Shown in pieces: positions 26,501 through 35,370 of a DNA stretch of 64,000 bases. A program made the translations under genes and the position numbers. How positions within the stretch are numbered: position 1 is the stretch's first letter; the number at the start of each line of letters is the position of its first letter. This DNA comes from Thraustochytrium sp. TN22 (lineage: Eukaryota > Sar > Bigyra > Thraustochytrida > Thraustochytriidae): positions 1-64,000 of the forward strand of contig JABLUY010000093.1 of the NCBI GenBank assembly GCA_013306675.1. The letters run 5' to 3'. Under the pieces are notes generated by a model. It ran no database searches, was not told the DNA's origin, and worked only from the letters and a program-made list of their open reading frames with translations.

Positions 26501-29045
26501 TGGGGTGGTTCTCCAGGTTGCGCTTGCGCGCGATGCTCGCCGCATCGCGGCACCGCTGCAGGGCGCGCCCGGGCAGCTCCATGCACAGCAGCACGTTAGC
26601 CTTGTTGAGCAGCGTGCGCACCACGGCCGGGTGCAGGTAGCCAAGGTCCTTGACCCGCATGAGCTGCACCTGCTGAAGGCCGTCAAGCGCCTGCTGCAGC
26701 TGGTTCTCCGCAAGATGGACGGTCGCCAGGTTGCTGAGCGCGTCTGCCACAAGCATGCGCGCCAGCGGCGTGTCGGCGCTTGCACCATTGCCGCGCACGA
26801 TCTCCAGCGCCTGCATGCTGGCGGTGAACATGTCGCCGTGGCGGTCCAGCGCGCCCAGGACCTCTGCGAAGACCAGCAGGCTGCGCACCGCCGGTAGGGT
26901 GCGCTTGCCATAGTACTGGCGGCGCCCCACGAGCGCTTGCTCTGCGTGATCGAGGGCGTCCTGGTAGCGGCCGAGGTCCAGGCACAGGCGCGCCAGGTCG
27001 TGGTGCACACGCGCGCGCTGCTTGGCCAGCGTCAGCACAAGGTACTGTTCCTGGCCGTCCTCCTCGTCCTCGCCGGCATAGGCCTCGCCGCGCTGGTTGC
27101 TGCCGCGGCGCTGCGTGCTGCCGCGCTGCTTGCTGCCGCGGCGCTGCGTGCTCCCACGCTGCGTGCTCCCACGCTGCGTGCTGCCGCGCTGCTTGCTGCC
27201 ACGGCGCAGCGTGCTGCCGCTCTGATTGTCTTGCGGGTCCGGGCGTGGCTCGCGCTCGCTGTCGGCAGCCTCCGCGGCGGCGTCGATCTCCGGGTCCGCG
27301 AGGATCTCGAGCGCCTCGCCGAGGAACTCGTAGGCATTCTGCAGCGTGCCTCCCTCCATGAGCATGCACGCGCCGACGCTGAGCATGTCGACCAGCTGCA
27401 TGCGGTCCTGCACGCGATCCACCTTGGCGCGCGCCAGGTCAATGTGGCGCAGGTGGGTGCGCAGCACCCAGTCCTGCATCCAGGTCAGAATGGTGGCCTC
27501 GAGCTTCTCGAAACCCTCCTCGAGCGTCTCGAGGTCGATCTTGAGGTGCTCGGCGCACGCCACGGAGACAGCGGCGCGCGCACGAGACTGGTCCGCGCCG
27601 AAGACCTGCTGCATGAAGCCGTCAAAGTCCGCCGTCAAGAAGCCTACAAAGTGAGCGTACTCGCCCGGAGGCACGATGATCTCGAGGTTGCTGCGGCCGC
27701 CGCGAAGACCTGCCAAGGTGAAGAGCTCGCAGACCAGCTCAATGTCCAGGAGCGCCTCGACATGCTCCTGCCAGCTGGTCACATACACGAGGCACTCGTT
27801 GAAGCGGCGCAGGCCCTCACTAAGCTCAGGGTCCAGCAGCGACGCGCGCCCGCGGACGCGCATCCCGCCGGCAGAGGAGGAGCTGCCCACGCTGTTGACG
27901 CTCTCTCGGTTCTGCCGCCTGCCCTTGTCCGCGTCAACCCCCCCTGTGCCGGCCATGGGGTGCGAGGCATGGAGCGCGTCCACGACGCTCTTGCGCATGA
28001 GCAGCGTGCTCCGGTCCGAGAGCCGCTTCTGCTGCTTCTCGCGTTTCGCCGTGCTCTTGGCGCCGCTCGCGCCCTGGGAGACACTGAACTCAAAATCCTC
28101 CTCGTCCACGGCGTCTGGCGTCTCGGCCTCAACGGCGCCTGCGCCAAGCACGCGGCTCGCCACAGCAGCGACTGTGGCGCTGCGGTTGCTGGCGGCCTCG
28201 ATACGATCGCGGAGCGGGGCTGCAAAGTCCGGCGTGCCGTCTGGGATACCGCGCTCGCTGCGGCCCTCGACGCCGGCGTCCGCAAAGAGCGTCAGCCAGA
28301 CGCGCGCGAACTGCACGTCACGCCCGCGCGACTCCATGTGCGCGCGCAGCGACTTGACGAGCCCGACGAGGCTGGTGCCATATTCGTGGCTCACCACGGA
28401 GCCCTCGTACGGATCGCCTAGGTCGTCGCCGCTGAAGAGGGCGCTCGGGCCGAGCGCGCGCAGCCGGTCGACGCCAGTCACGGAGCCATCGCTCGGATGG
28501 CCCTTCATTACGAACTCGAGCAGGTCCGAGGTCGTCCACATGTCGCGCGGCTTCACGCGCAGCACGCTCGGCGGTACAGACAAGTCGCCGACGCCCGGCA
28601 GGTAGATGGAAGCCAGGTCTTTGTGGCCCACGCCGCCGAGGTACATGACGGTCGTGCCGCCCGACACGTGTGTGCCCAGGTCGCCGCGCACGCGGTAGCT
28701 CTCGTTGAAGCAGTAGAGCTCCACGTCGGGCGCCTCCTCGCCGGCCACCAGCCGGTCCACGTACGCCTCGAGCGCCTGCAGCGAGACGCCGCGGAACATG
28801 CGCTCCTCCTCGCCCAGCAGAGCTTCGCCGCGCAGGCTCACGTACCGGTTGCCCAGCATACGCGCCTTCTCCTGCTTGAGAGCGCCCCTCAGCGTGCTGG
28901 CCATGGGCTTGGCCACGCGCAGGCCGCTCAGGCCGCGCGAGCTCGAGCTCCCACGCCGCTTGCTCTGCGATTTGCGCATCATTACCGCGCTGCTCGACGC
29001 CTTCCTCGACGACGAGCTGCGCGGCGCAGACGTGTGCGACGCCAT
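23526..29045 (-). CDS. Large TPR-repeat scaffold protein
   Basis: A predicted protein of 1839 residues. The N-terminal 300 residues are not recognised: a Ser/Arg-rich lead, then a possible small fold with VELYCFNESYRVRGDLG. From about residue 630 tetratricopeptide-like helical repeats follow, kinesin-light-chain style, for example LARLCLDLGRYQDALDHAEQ, ADALSNLATVHLAENQLQQA and LLNKANVLLCMELPGRALQR. Helical repeats continue to near the end, broken by an acidic Asp/Glu/Ser stretch near residue 1510-1560. A low-complexity block of RGSTQ/RRGSKQ repeats lies at about 605-650. Probably a protein-interaction scaffold; the partner is unknown. I start at the ATG at 29043-29045 (MASHTSAPRS); the frame is open to 29312 but passes through a GC simple repeat. 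Confidence 0.78.
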   Translation of the reverse strand: MASHTSAPRSSSSRKASSSAVMMRKSQSKRRGSSSSRGLSGLRVAKPMASTLRGALKQEKARMLGNRYVSLRGEALLGEEERMFRGVSLQALEAYVDRLVAGEEAPDVELYCFNESYRVRGDLGTHVSGGTTVMYLGGVGHKDLASIYLPGVGDLSVPPSVLRVKPRDMWTTSDLLEFVMKGHPSDGSVTGVDRLRALGPSALFSGDDLGDPYEGSVVSHEYGTSLVGLVKSLRAHMESRGRDVQFARVWLTLFADAGVEGRSERGIPDGTPDFAAPLRDRIEAASNRSATVAAVASRVLGAGAVEAETPDAVDEEDFEFSVSQGASGAKSTAKREKQQKRLSDRSTLLMRKSVVDALHASHPMAGTGGVDADKGRRQNRESVNSVGSSSSAGGMRVRGRASLLDPELSEGLRRFNECLVYVTSWQEHVEALLDIELVCELFTLAGLRGGRSNLEIIVPPGEYAHFVGFLTADFDGFMQQVFGADQSRARAAVSVACAEHLKIDLETLEEGFEKLEATILTWMQDWVLRTHLRHIDLARAKVDRVQDRMQLVDMLSVGACMLMEGGTLQNAYEFLGEALEILADPEIDAAAEAADSEREPRPDPQDNQSGSTLRRGSKQRGSTQRGSTQRGSTQRRGSKQRGSTQRRGSNQRGEAYAGEDEEDGQEQYLVLTLAKQRARVHHDLARLCLDLGRYQDALDHAEQALVGRRQYYGKRTLPAVRSLLVFAEVLGALDRHGDMFTASMQALEIVRGNGASADTPLARMLVADALSNLATVHLAENQLQQALDGLQQVQLMRVKDLGYLHPAVVRTLLNKANVLLCMELPGRALQRCRDAASIARKRNLENHPIMGQVHMLVGRILVMQARLAPACDRFEKGLAVMRHTLDHGHPEVLAAKFWIAQMITEQGLEDALAGHLNILDLRKTHCGPGSLAVAESQLAVGALLRVQGDLAAAEEHVTEALRIRRTWQAEELPPQVQTRSARALTLPCVAETVLELARIYDAQDQAEQADPLYREYLQVAGSQAQAADAALAYARMLMRASDDFDAMREVLRTAHEAACRALRSTVEQIAEDTKSKRGAQVDGLCLEVVQKRRDQYGTYCADALLLTSQVQRAQGLPKEALASIKEAGLIHSKLHGSKSTVVLELGRDSALILEEMGRPADAISALRKVLASQKDPNAHAFRIAVLGDLARLHGAAGEDKKALGYLRDALAIAQKQGLPRGKILLQLGEASRDFETRLSFLLAALDAFEAEPEPSRQELQRWGRIDTRRTRGFELASTQLRVAALMLSENRFKVALPYAERAHELLLEIWRHADEELATYFEAAARLGEARFRLSRFAQAAEALAPAVQAVQLACGPTTAGIDATLYRTAVSHLAYSLLECKRFEAALATLRLAATLHMAANDEESAELAYDRLAVAGEAMRDRTVVMVALLGLKQVQEIRGDHLALASTGMRLGRYFLDARQRDKARAIEHLKMAVAHAEQAGSPAQGTLHDALEELVPLLEEMHKAALGRGNSYTPRGEQGGEHGDAATDSDDEHLGHEDDQDDEDSAEDSSTAKTADSSMRSSTGSDILEDETAIDPGEAAEQACIYFRKLLLFASEHKGKVHKWRLAEAQLAFAEALAHGGAVRIAEKERDAYLEDAVHYIGDAIRVFTVPRRLDELARSHYAGACVLVLHSHRALDLSVFREYLQKTLELYEEMGDEADPATSCAARRFALAQLARLAFADESWTKAVALLDNAAEFEPLTIDEQVARGRALMQTRDFSRALAAFEPVAARVRDDPARQRLRGELIDLIATCKSGSGEAGGMSSHTYLAARAALQPGGGRRSLLRFRKSRKVKK
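27094..27222. repeat. Coding minisatellite (RGSTQ / RRGSKQ units)
   Basis: About eight tandem 15-18 bp units inside the TPR gene code on the minus strand for alternating QRGST, QRRGSK and QRRGSN. The in-frame unit length keeps the gene open. The block is basic and Ser-rich and may be a flexible, phosphorylatable linker. Confidence 0.8.
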
Positions 29046-29997
29046 GCTGCAGCAGCTGCCGGCCTGCTCTGGCCGCGCCGCTCGCCGCTCGCCGCTCGCC
29101 GCTCGCCGCGCGCCGCTCGCCGCGCGCCGCTCGCCGCTCGCTCGAGGCGGCGACTTGCCTCTTTGCCGCCGCCGCCGCCGCCCCCGGCACACGAGCCGTC
29201 GGCCAGCGCCATCCTCCAGGGGCGGCCGGGGGCCATCGATGTCGAGAGCTGAGCCGAGAGCCCCGCAGACCGCGACTGCGGCCGTCGCGTGCGTCGAGAG
29301 CCCGCGACGCACGCGCCGACGGGCACGCCTTCAGAAAAACCTCACAGTCCCACTCCCACGGGCCGCTCGGCTGCGCGCGGGGACTGCCCGCACTGCCGTC
29401 CGGGGATGTCCGGCGCGAGTCGCTGGTTCCCAAACGAGGGCGCCGGCATCGAAGGGCGCGTCGCGCAGGCCGCGCGGGGAGGGGCCACGCGCGCAAGTGC
29501 GCATGGTCCGGACGAATGGAATCGTGCTCGCTGCGCCGCGAGCGATCGCTGGCGGCCGCGCGAGTACCCCCCCGCTTGTAGCTGGGTTTGGCGATGGTTG
29601 AGCTGGCTGGACCGTGCGTCGTGCCTCGCTTTTTGTCCAGGCGACGTGCGACGTGCGACGTGCGATGGGCTCGTGCGCTGCGCGACGCGCGGCGGCGCGA
29701 GCCATGGTGAGTCGCTAGGCGGCGCCGCTGCCAGCGTTGGTCGCGGGCTGCAGGCTCGGCATCCGCTGGCGTGTCGCTTGCAAGTGAGTATACACGTGAC
29801 GCATGTACGTTCGGTAGCTATGCGCAAAAAAACGCACCCCGCTGGACCGAGGTACTCATATTCGTATCGCACAGGTGAAGTCGACATGCGTGGCGTAGTT
29901 TGCGTGGCCTTGCGTGGCCCTGGCGGCGTGTCTTCGACTACAAACGTCGCCGCGAGATCGACGCGCTCGTTGAAGCGCTCGCAATGGCGCAACGTCA
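29046..29997. other. Repeat-rich intergenic upstream of the TPR gene
   Basis: It contains CGCCGCTCG-type units at 29078-29142 and a GACGTGC triplet of 7-8 bp units at 29641-29665. Frames here are low-complexity Arg/Ala/Pro and not supported. Confidence 0.5.
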
Positions 29998-30130
29998 AAG
30001 CTTGGGCGCTTTACACGCCAAGTCGAAGCGTGGGTGCTTTATACACGTCAAGCGAGTTGAAGCGTGGGCGCGTGGGCGCTTTACACGACAAATCGAAGCG
30101 TGAGCGCTGTACACGTCAAGTCGATGCTCG
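29998..30130. repeat. Degenerate tandem repeat, 28-36 bp units
   Basis: About four units of the form AGCGTGGGCGCTTTACACG plus TCAAGTCGA follow one another, at about 29998, 30026, 30060 and 30098, varying in length by small insertions. It runs straight into the duplication at 30131-30360. Confidence 0.7.
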
Positions 30131-30360
30131 GGCGCTCCCCTGTTGTGATTGGTGGCGAAGCGCGGCTGAGGCCGGCTGAGCGCGGCTGAGCAGGCCGCGC
30201 GACGTACGCATGCACGTGTGCGCTCGCGAGGGCGCTTCCCTGTTGTGGTTGGCGAAGCGCGGCGGAGCGCGGCGGAGCGCGGCGGAGCGCGGCGGAGCGC
30301 GGCGGAGCGCGGCGGAGCAGGCCACGCGACGTACGTCACGCATGCACGTGTGCGCTCGCA
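30131..30360. repeat. Direct duplication with decamer expansion
   Basis: Copy A (30131-30230) and copy B (30231-30360) both run from GGCGCTYCCCTGTTGTG to CATGCACGTGTGCGCTCGC. In copy B the middle holds seven 10-bp units (one GGCGAAGCGC, five GGCGGAGCGC, one GGCGGAGCAG, 30251-30320). Copy A holds related but fewer GGCTGAG units. The block lies in the 3' flank of the ETHE1-like gene. Confidence 0.88.
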
Positions 30361-30522
30361 CGATCGTGGCGCTCCATCCCATCAAGATCGGCAATAAAAG
30401 AATGAAACAGGACTTGCTCATAGCAGTGGGGTGTTGGTCAGGGTCGGCTGGCCAGCTCGCTCATGATCGAGGACACGGCGGGCGCAAAGGATGCGGACGC
30501 AGCAGTGTAAAGGCCCGCCTTA

Positions 30523-31254
30523 CTACTGCTTGGACTCCATGGAGGGCGCGACCTCGTGCAGGCCGCAGACAAGGTTAGCCGGGAGGGAGACGTCGATCTT
30601 GGCCGGGTAGGGCAGGCCGAGGTTGTTCATGATGTCGACGAACTCGTCGAGCGGCTTGGTGAGGCGAGGGTTGAACTTCTTCTCCTCGCCGACCGTGCTC
30701 ATGGTGCGACCGCGGTAGTCATGGGCCGGGTAGAGCAGGGTGTCGTCCGGGAGCGAGAAGATCTTCTTGTGCACGTTCTCGTAGAGCGACTTCGCGTTGC
30801 CCTGCTGGAAGTCGGTGCGGCCGCAGCCGCGGATGAGCACGGCGTCGCCCGTGAAGACCATGGTGGTGTCGCCGTCGCGCACGACGAGCGAGTGGCAGCC
30901 GTTGGTGTGGCCCGGCGTGGAGAGAAACTCAATGCGGATGGACTCGCCCACCTCGAGCACGTCGCCCTCGGCCAGGCGGATATCGGCCATGGCCTGCTCG
31001 TTGCCCTCCTCGCCCAGCACGCTGCGCACGTTGGGCAGGTGCTTCTTGATGGCCTTGTTGCCGAAGATGTGGTCGGCGTGCACGTGCGTGTTCACCGCGA
31101 ACTTGAGCTCCAGGTCCAGCTCCTCCAGCACCTGCAGGTCGCGGTCCACCAGCTCCAGCACCGGGTCGATGAGCGCCGCCTCGCGGGTCGCCTCGTCGCC
31201 CAGCACGTACGTGTACGTGCACGACTCGCGGTCGAACAGCTGCCGGAAGATCAT
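30523..31254 (-). CDS. ETHE1: Persulfide dioxygenase, ETHE1-type metallo-beta-lactamase fold
   Basis: A predicted protein of 243 residues. The metal motif THVHADH (His57, His59, Asp61, His62), STPGHT with His116, FTGDAVL with Asp137, and YPAHDY with His178 are all present. Spacing fits ETHE1, where the iron ligands are equivalents of His57, His116 and Asp137. GRTDFQQGNAKSLYENV and KKFNPRLTKPLDEF are also typical. ETHE1 oxidises glutathione persulfide to sulfite in mitochondria, part of sulfide detoxification. The start taken is the ATG at 31252-31254 (MIFRQLFDRES), where similarity begins. The frame is open upstream to 31665 through an Arg/Ala-rich stretch that could hold a targeting signal, but a CTTG microsatellite (31260-31318) lies right before the start and looks like 5' UTR. 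Confidence 0.9.
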   Translation of the reverse strand: MIFRQLFDRESCTYTYVLGDEATREAALIDPVLELVDRDLQVLEELDLELKFAVNTHVHADHIFGNKAIKKHLPNVRSVLGEEGNEQAMADIRLAEGDVLEVGESIRIEFLSTPGHTNGCHSLVVRDGDTTMVFTGDAVLIRGCGRTDFQQGNAKSLYENVHKKIFSLPDDTLLYPAHDYRGRTMSTVGEEKKFNPRLTKPLDEFVDIMNNLGLPYPAKIDVSLPANLVCGLHEVAPSMESKQ

Positions 31255-32600
31255 CTTGCTCTCCTCTTGCTCTCGCTCGTGCGCTGCTTGCTCTTGCTCT
31301 TGCTTGCTTGCTTGCTTGATCAGCTCGTTGCGGTTCTGCTCGAGCGCCGCGCCCGGGGCCGGCCGCGCCGCGCGGTCGGGGCGCGGGGCCGTTCGGACAA
31401 TAGCCTGCTCACGGGGCCTCCCCAACGCGCGCCGTGCCCCCCTCGAGAATCCTCCGGCGCCGCGCGCCGCGCCCGCGAGCAGGGCGCGCTGCGCAACGCA
31501 TTTCGGGCGGGGGTGGCATGGGAATACGCGCGCGCCGCGCCCGGCCCGACTCGCGCGCTGCGCCCGCGAAAGCAGCGCGCGCGTCCCGAAGGGGGGTAGC
31601 GCGCGCGGCGCGGCGGCCTTTTGCTGCGCTTGGCTGTGGCTCGGCGGAGAGAGCGCGGCGAGCAAACTCGGAGAAGTTCTGGACGGAGAGCTCGAGCTCG
31701 TTCGAGAGCTAGCTAGCGCAGCGCCTGTGCAGTGCAGGCGGCGGAGTAACGGCGCGCCGATCGGCAGGCAGGTACGCGGGCGGGGGTTTTACAGAGCGGA
31801 GATTGCGCTGCGGACGAGGACAAAGTCTCCGGCGAGAAGATCCGCCACAAGTCCCGCGCAGCGGCTCGTGACGGAGCTTGCAATCAATCTTGCGAGAGAC
31901 AGACTCCGACGCCGCGGAGGCCGCAGCCGCGGCGTTTTCGAGGCCGAAGGCTTGCAGCTGGCAGCGCAGAGGCAGGAGCCGCGTGCTGTGCCTTGGTGGC
32001 TTCCTGGGACATGGCGCACTCGCGTTGGGGTTAAAGGATTCCGCCACGAGCTGTTGACGCTGTTGACAGAGAGAGAGCGCCGTTGAGCCCGCCTGACTGG
32101 CCAGGCCGGGCTGGCTGGCCATGGCTGCCAGACCAGGCCTGACCAGGAGAGCGAGTGCGACTCGGAACGAAGCGCAGCGGCGCCCGCCGCGCCGCGCCCG
32201 CCACAGAGCTCTTCTCTGGTTGGCTGGGCATGGTGGCTCGTGCGTCCTCACATGCCATGATCAGAGAGAGCTGCCCGTCGCCAACCATGGCAAGCGCTGC
32301 GGCAAGCTTCAAGTCGCTCGTGCTCGCTCCGAGTCAGGCTGGGCCTGTGCACCTGCGAGAACTCGAGAGGTCCGCGCACTCCTGATTGGACCTTTTGTTT
32401 AGGCCGGACCACGCAACGATTGCACACCCGGATGGTGACCTGCGACCATGCGCGCCAGAGGAGGTGCGCGGGGATGGGCAGGGTTAGGTTACGGGAATGG
32501 CGGGAGCGGGTCGGGTGGCCGGCGTGGCGCAGACCCTGATTCAATCGGAGCGCAGAGAGAGAGCTTGACGCAGCGTCCGTCGCCCTCCCCTCTTGCCACG
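31255..32600. promoter_or_regulatory. Divergent intergenic region, ETHE1-like / eL22
   Basis: The gap between two divergent genes probably carries both promoters. It has a CTTG/CTCTTG microsatellite at 31260-31318. No coding frame with protein-like character was found. No individual promoter element is claimed. Confidence 0.35.
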
Positions 32601-33563
32601 ATGTCGGTACGTAGACGACGCAGGCCGCGGCCTCCCCTGCCGGCGTGCTGCCCGTGCTCGCGCAGCGCGCCGCCGGCGAGCTCATGCGGACCGCGCTGGC
32701 CTAGATGACGACCATGATGATGATGGGGGCGGCCCCAGCGGGCGGCTGGTTGGTCCAGGAGGGCCGGCCCCACCCTTGGCGCGCCGCGCCGGGCGGCGAG
32801 GGAAACGTGGAGACTGACGGCGAGATGACGGACGTGCTTTGCGGCTGCGCAGAAGAAGAGCATCAAGTTCGTGCTTGACTGCACCATCCCGGTCAACGAC
32901 AAGGTCCTTGACCTGGCCTCCTTCGTAAGTAGTAATCGCGCGGTGATGACGATGAGGACGGCGCAGGTGGTGGTCGCGGTGGTGGCGGATTAAGACATGG
33001 CGAGGCGCGCCAGCTGTTTCGCCGCCGAGAGAAGCTGCTCTCAAGGCTCTCTGCCACGACCGTGACCGCCACCCAACGCCGTCTCGCGTCGGTGGTGGGT
33101 GCCAGCGGGGGACTTGCTGCAAGGCGCCATTCGATGAGTAGCGAAAGGTCGCACGCTGATTCCTTTTGCGACTCTAGTCGGAGAGGACGGCCGGCGCTTG
33201 AGCTCGAGGTTGGCTGTAAACGCGTCCCTCGCTGTGCAATTCGTTTTTGGTGCACAAGCGCGCGGAGTGTCCTGACTCCTCCGCGACCCCCCAACACAGG
33301 TCAAGTTCCTCCAGGACCGCATTAAGGTCCAGGGCGGCAAGGCCGGCGTGCTCGGCGACAACGTCAAGGTCGAGACCGAGGCTGCCGGCACCAAGATCGC
33401 CGTCACCTCGCAGGTGCCCATGAGCAAGCGCTACCTCAAGTACCTGACCAAGAAGTACCTCAAGAAGCAGTCGCTCCGCGACTACATTCGCATTGTCGCC
33501 TCCGACAAGCAGAGCTTCAAGCTGAGCTACTACCCGGTCGACGCGGGCAACGACGAGGAGTAG
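32601..33563 (+). CDS. RPL22: 60S ribosomal protein eL22 (three exons)
   Basis: Exons are 32601-32606, 32853-32924 and 33300-33563, giving 113 residues. Exon 1 codes only Met-Ser and is followed by the donor GTACGT. Exon 2 ([17 protein letters not shown]...) ends before GTAAGT. Exon 3 ([13 protein letters not shown]) carries the hallmark [15 protein letters not shown] and [10 protein letters not shown] and ends in an acidic DEE tail. The acceptors are GCGCAG and ACACAG, with CTGAC branch-like sites 20-40 bases upstream in both introns. Intron lengths are 246 and 375 bases, and all joints are in phase 0. The result matches eL22 proteins end to end, which supports the tiny first exon. It is a component of the large ribosomal subunit. 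Confidence 0.95.
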
Positions 33564-34194
33564 ATGGCTTATTAGAGGTCTTTGTGAACTCTGTGGACTT
33601 TTTGGTTTGCTTTCCGGGCCTTTCCCCTCCCCTTGATGTCCACGCACGCGCACGCACGCGACGCACGACAAATTTTGGCATTCTGCCGCTCTCTCGCACT
33701 CTCACGCCAACCCCGCGACCTCGGAATTCGCCTGGCCGGCTGGTAGCCTAGTACGAGGCCCCGGGGGGGGGGCGTCTGACGCAGCTCTCAACGGCCGGTG
33801 CTCTGACGGCGCCTGGGTGGGCCCGGAGTATCCTCTTGATTGTTGATCTCACTGACAAGACTGTCACAAGACTTGTGAGCTGGCAGCGCGGTACCAGGTA
33901 GGGTACCCGCTTGTGGTACCGCCTTTTATTATTGTACCACACTCGGCGGCTCGCTTCCGCCTTGCCCGAGCGGACCAAAGGGGCCGCCGTCGCGCATCGC
34001 GCAAAGGGCGTAGGACATAGCGTTCGGTCCGGCCGCGCGCACCACGACGGGCCTGACAAGACAGTGCATGGACTCGGAGCGCGGCAGCAAATCGGATGCC
34101 CCGCGCAGGACCTTCCCCTCGCTGATTGTGATCGTCTTGTTCATCTTCGGCACCGCCGCCGCCGCCGCCGCCGTCGCCGTAGTTGCTTAGCGAA
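33564..34194. promoter_or_regulatory. Intergenic with clustered palindromes, upstream of first OYE
   Basis: Three dyads lie close together: TGACA-AGAC-TGTCA (33853-33866), TCACAAG-A-CTTGTGA (33864-33878), and GCGGTACCA (33888-33896) paired with TGGTACCGC (33914-33922), with the palindrome GGGTACCC (33901-33908) between them. They may be regulatory sites for the OYE gene or an RNA hairpin. A run of ten G lies at 33763-33772 and a GCC repeat just before the start codon. Confidence 0.45.
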
Positions 34195-35370
34195 ATGGCA
34201 GCGAGAGAGCGCGGGCTGCTGGAGCCCGTGGTAATCGGCCAGGGTACGGAGCACGAGCTGCAGCTGCGCAACCGCGTCTTCCTGGCGCCGCTGACCCGCG
34301 CACGGAGCACGGACGACCATGTGCCGCAGACAGACATGATGGCAAGGTACTACGAGGCGCGGTCTGCGGCGGGGCTCATCATCTGCGAGGCGACCGGCAT
34401 CTCGCGCATCGGCATGGGCTGGTTCCAGGCGCCTGGCATTTACACGCCGGAGATGGTGCAGGAGTGGAAGAAGATCGTGGAGCGCATCCATGCCGCCGGC
34501 GGCAAGGCGTATCTGCAGCTGTGGCACATGGGCCGCCAGGGCCACTCGGATGTGCTCGGCTCTCCGCCCGTGAGCTCGAGCGCCGTGCCGCTGACGCAGC
34601 CCGTGACCGGGCGCAACCACGAAAAGAAGGACCCGGAGACGCCGCACGCGCTCACGCTGGACGAGATCGAGCAAACCGTGCAAGATTATGGCCGTGCCGC
34701 GCACAACGCCATGGCGGCCGGCTTCGACGGCGTGGAGGTTCACGCCGCCAACGGCTACCTCATTGACCAGTTCATGCAGGCCGTTTGCAACCAGCGCACG
34801 GACCGCTATGGAGGCTCCATTGACAATCGCCTGCGCTTCCTGCGCGAGGTTGTCGAGGAGGTCATGACCATCGTGCCCAAGGAGCGCGTCAGCGTGCGTC
34901 TGGCGCCCAACGGCTTCGTCGGCGACATGGGCAGCGCTGAGAACCTAGAGCTGTTCTCCGCGGCCGTGCGTCTGCTCGCCGGCCTGCGTGTCGGCATCAT
35001 CCACATCATGGATGGCCTGACCTTTGGCTTCCACGACAAGTGCGAGCCCTTCACCGCCGAGCACGCTCGCGCCATCATTCGCGACGTTCAGACCGCCCAG
35101 GGCATCGCAACCCTGCTCGTCTGCAACGTTGGCTACACGCGCGAGTCCGCCGACAAGCGCCTCGCTGAGGGCGCCAAGGAGGACCCCTTTGTGGACCAGG
35201 CCATCGCCTTTGGCCGTCCCTTCATTGCTAACCCGGACCTCGTGGCGCGATTCCAAAACAACTGGCCGCTCCACGCCGAGGCGCCCTACGACGACTGGTG
35301 GGCCAGCAACCTTGAGGAGGGCTACAACACTTACGAGGCCTACACGCCGGGCTCGCAGGCTGACCTCTGA
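34195..35370 (+). CDS. Old Yellow Enzyme family ene-reductase, copy 1
   Basis: A predicted protein of 391 residues, a FMN-dependent TIM-barrel oxidoreductase. Motifs in order: NRVFLAPLTRAR (FMN-binding Thr), LQLWHMGRQGHSD (Gln and active-site Trp), VEVHAANGYLIDQF (substrate His/Asn pair and proton-donor Tyr, matching His191/Asn194/Tyr196 of yeast OYE1), TDRYGGSIDNRLRF, VSVRLAPNG (FMN Arg) and IAFGRPFIANPDL (FMN phosphate). It reduces activated C=C bonds of enones with NAD(P)H. The ATG is at 34195-34197. It is the first of six paralogs and has a few private features, such as RARSTDDHVP where others have RGRATEEHVP. Confidence 0.93.
   Translation: MAARERGLLEPVVIGQGTEHELQLRNRVFLAPLTRARSTDDHVPQTDMMARYYEARSAAGLIICEATGISRIGMGWFQAPGIYTPEMVQEWKKIVERIHAAGGKAYLQLWHMGRQGHSDVLGSPPVSSSAVPLTQPVTGRNHEKKDPETPHALTLDEIEQTVQDYGRAAHNAMAAGFDGVEVHAANGYLIDQFMQAVCNQRTDRYGGSIDNRLRFLREVVEEVMTIVPKERVSVRLAPNGFVGDMGSAENLELFSAAVRLLAGLRVGIIHIMDGLTFGFHDKCEPFTAEHARAIIRDVQTAQGIATLLVCNVGYTRESADKRLAEGAKEDPFVDQAIAFGRPFIANPDLVARFQNNWPLHAEAPYDDWWASNLEEGYNTYEAYTPGSQADL

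Noticed and set aside
29289-30179. Plus-strand frame of 296 codons upstream of the TPR gene
   Set aside because: Translation comes largely from tandem repeats and has no family or codon-level support.
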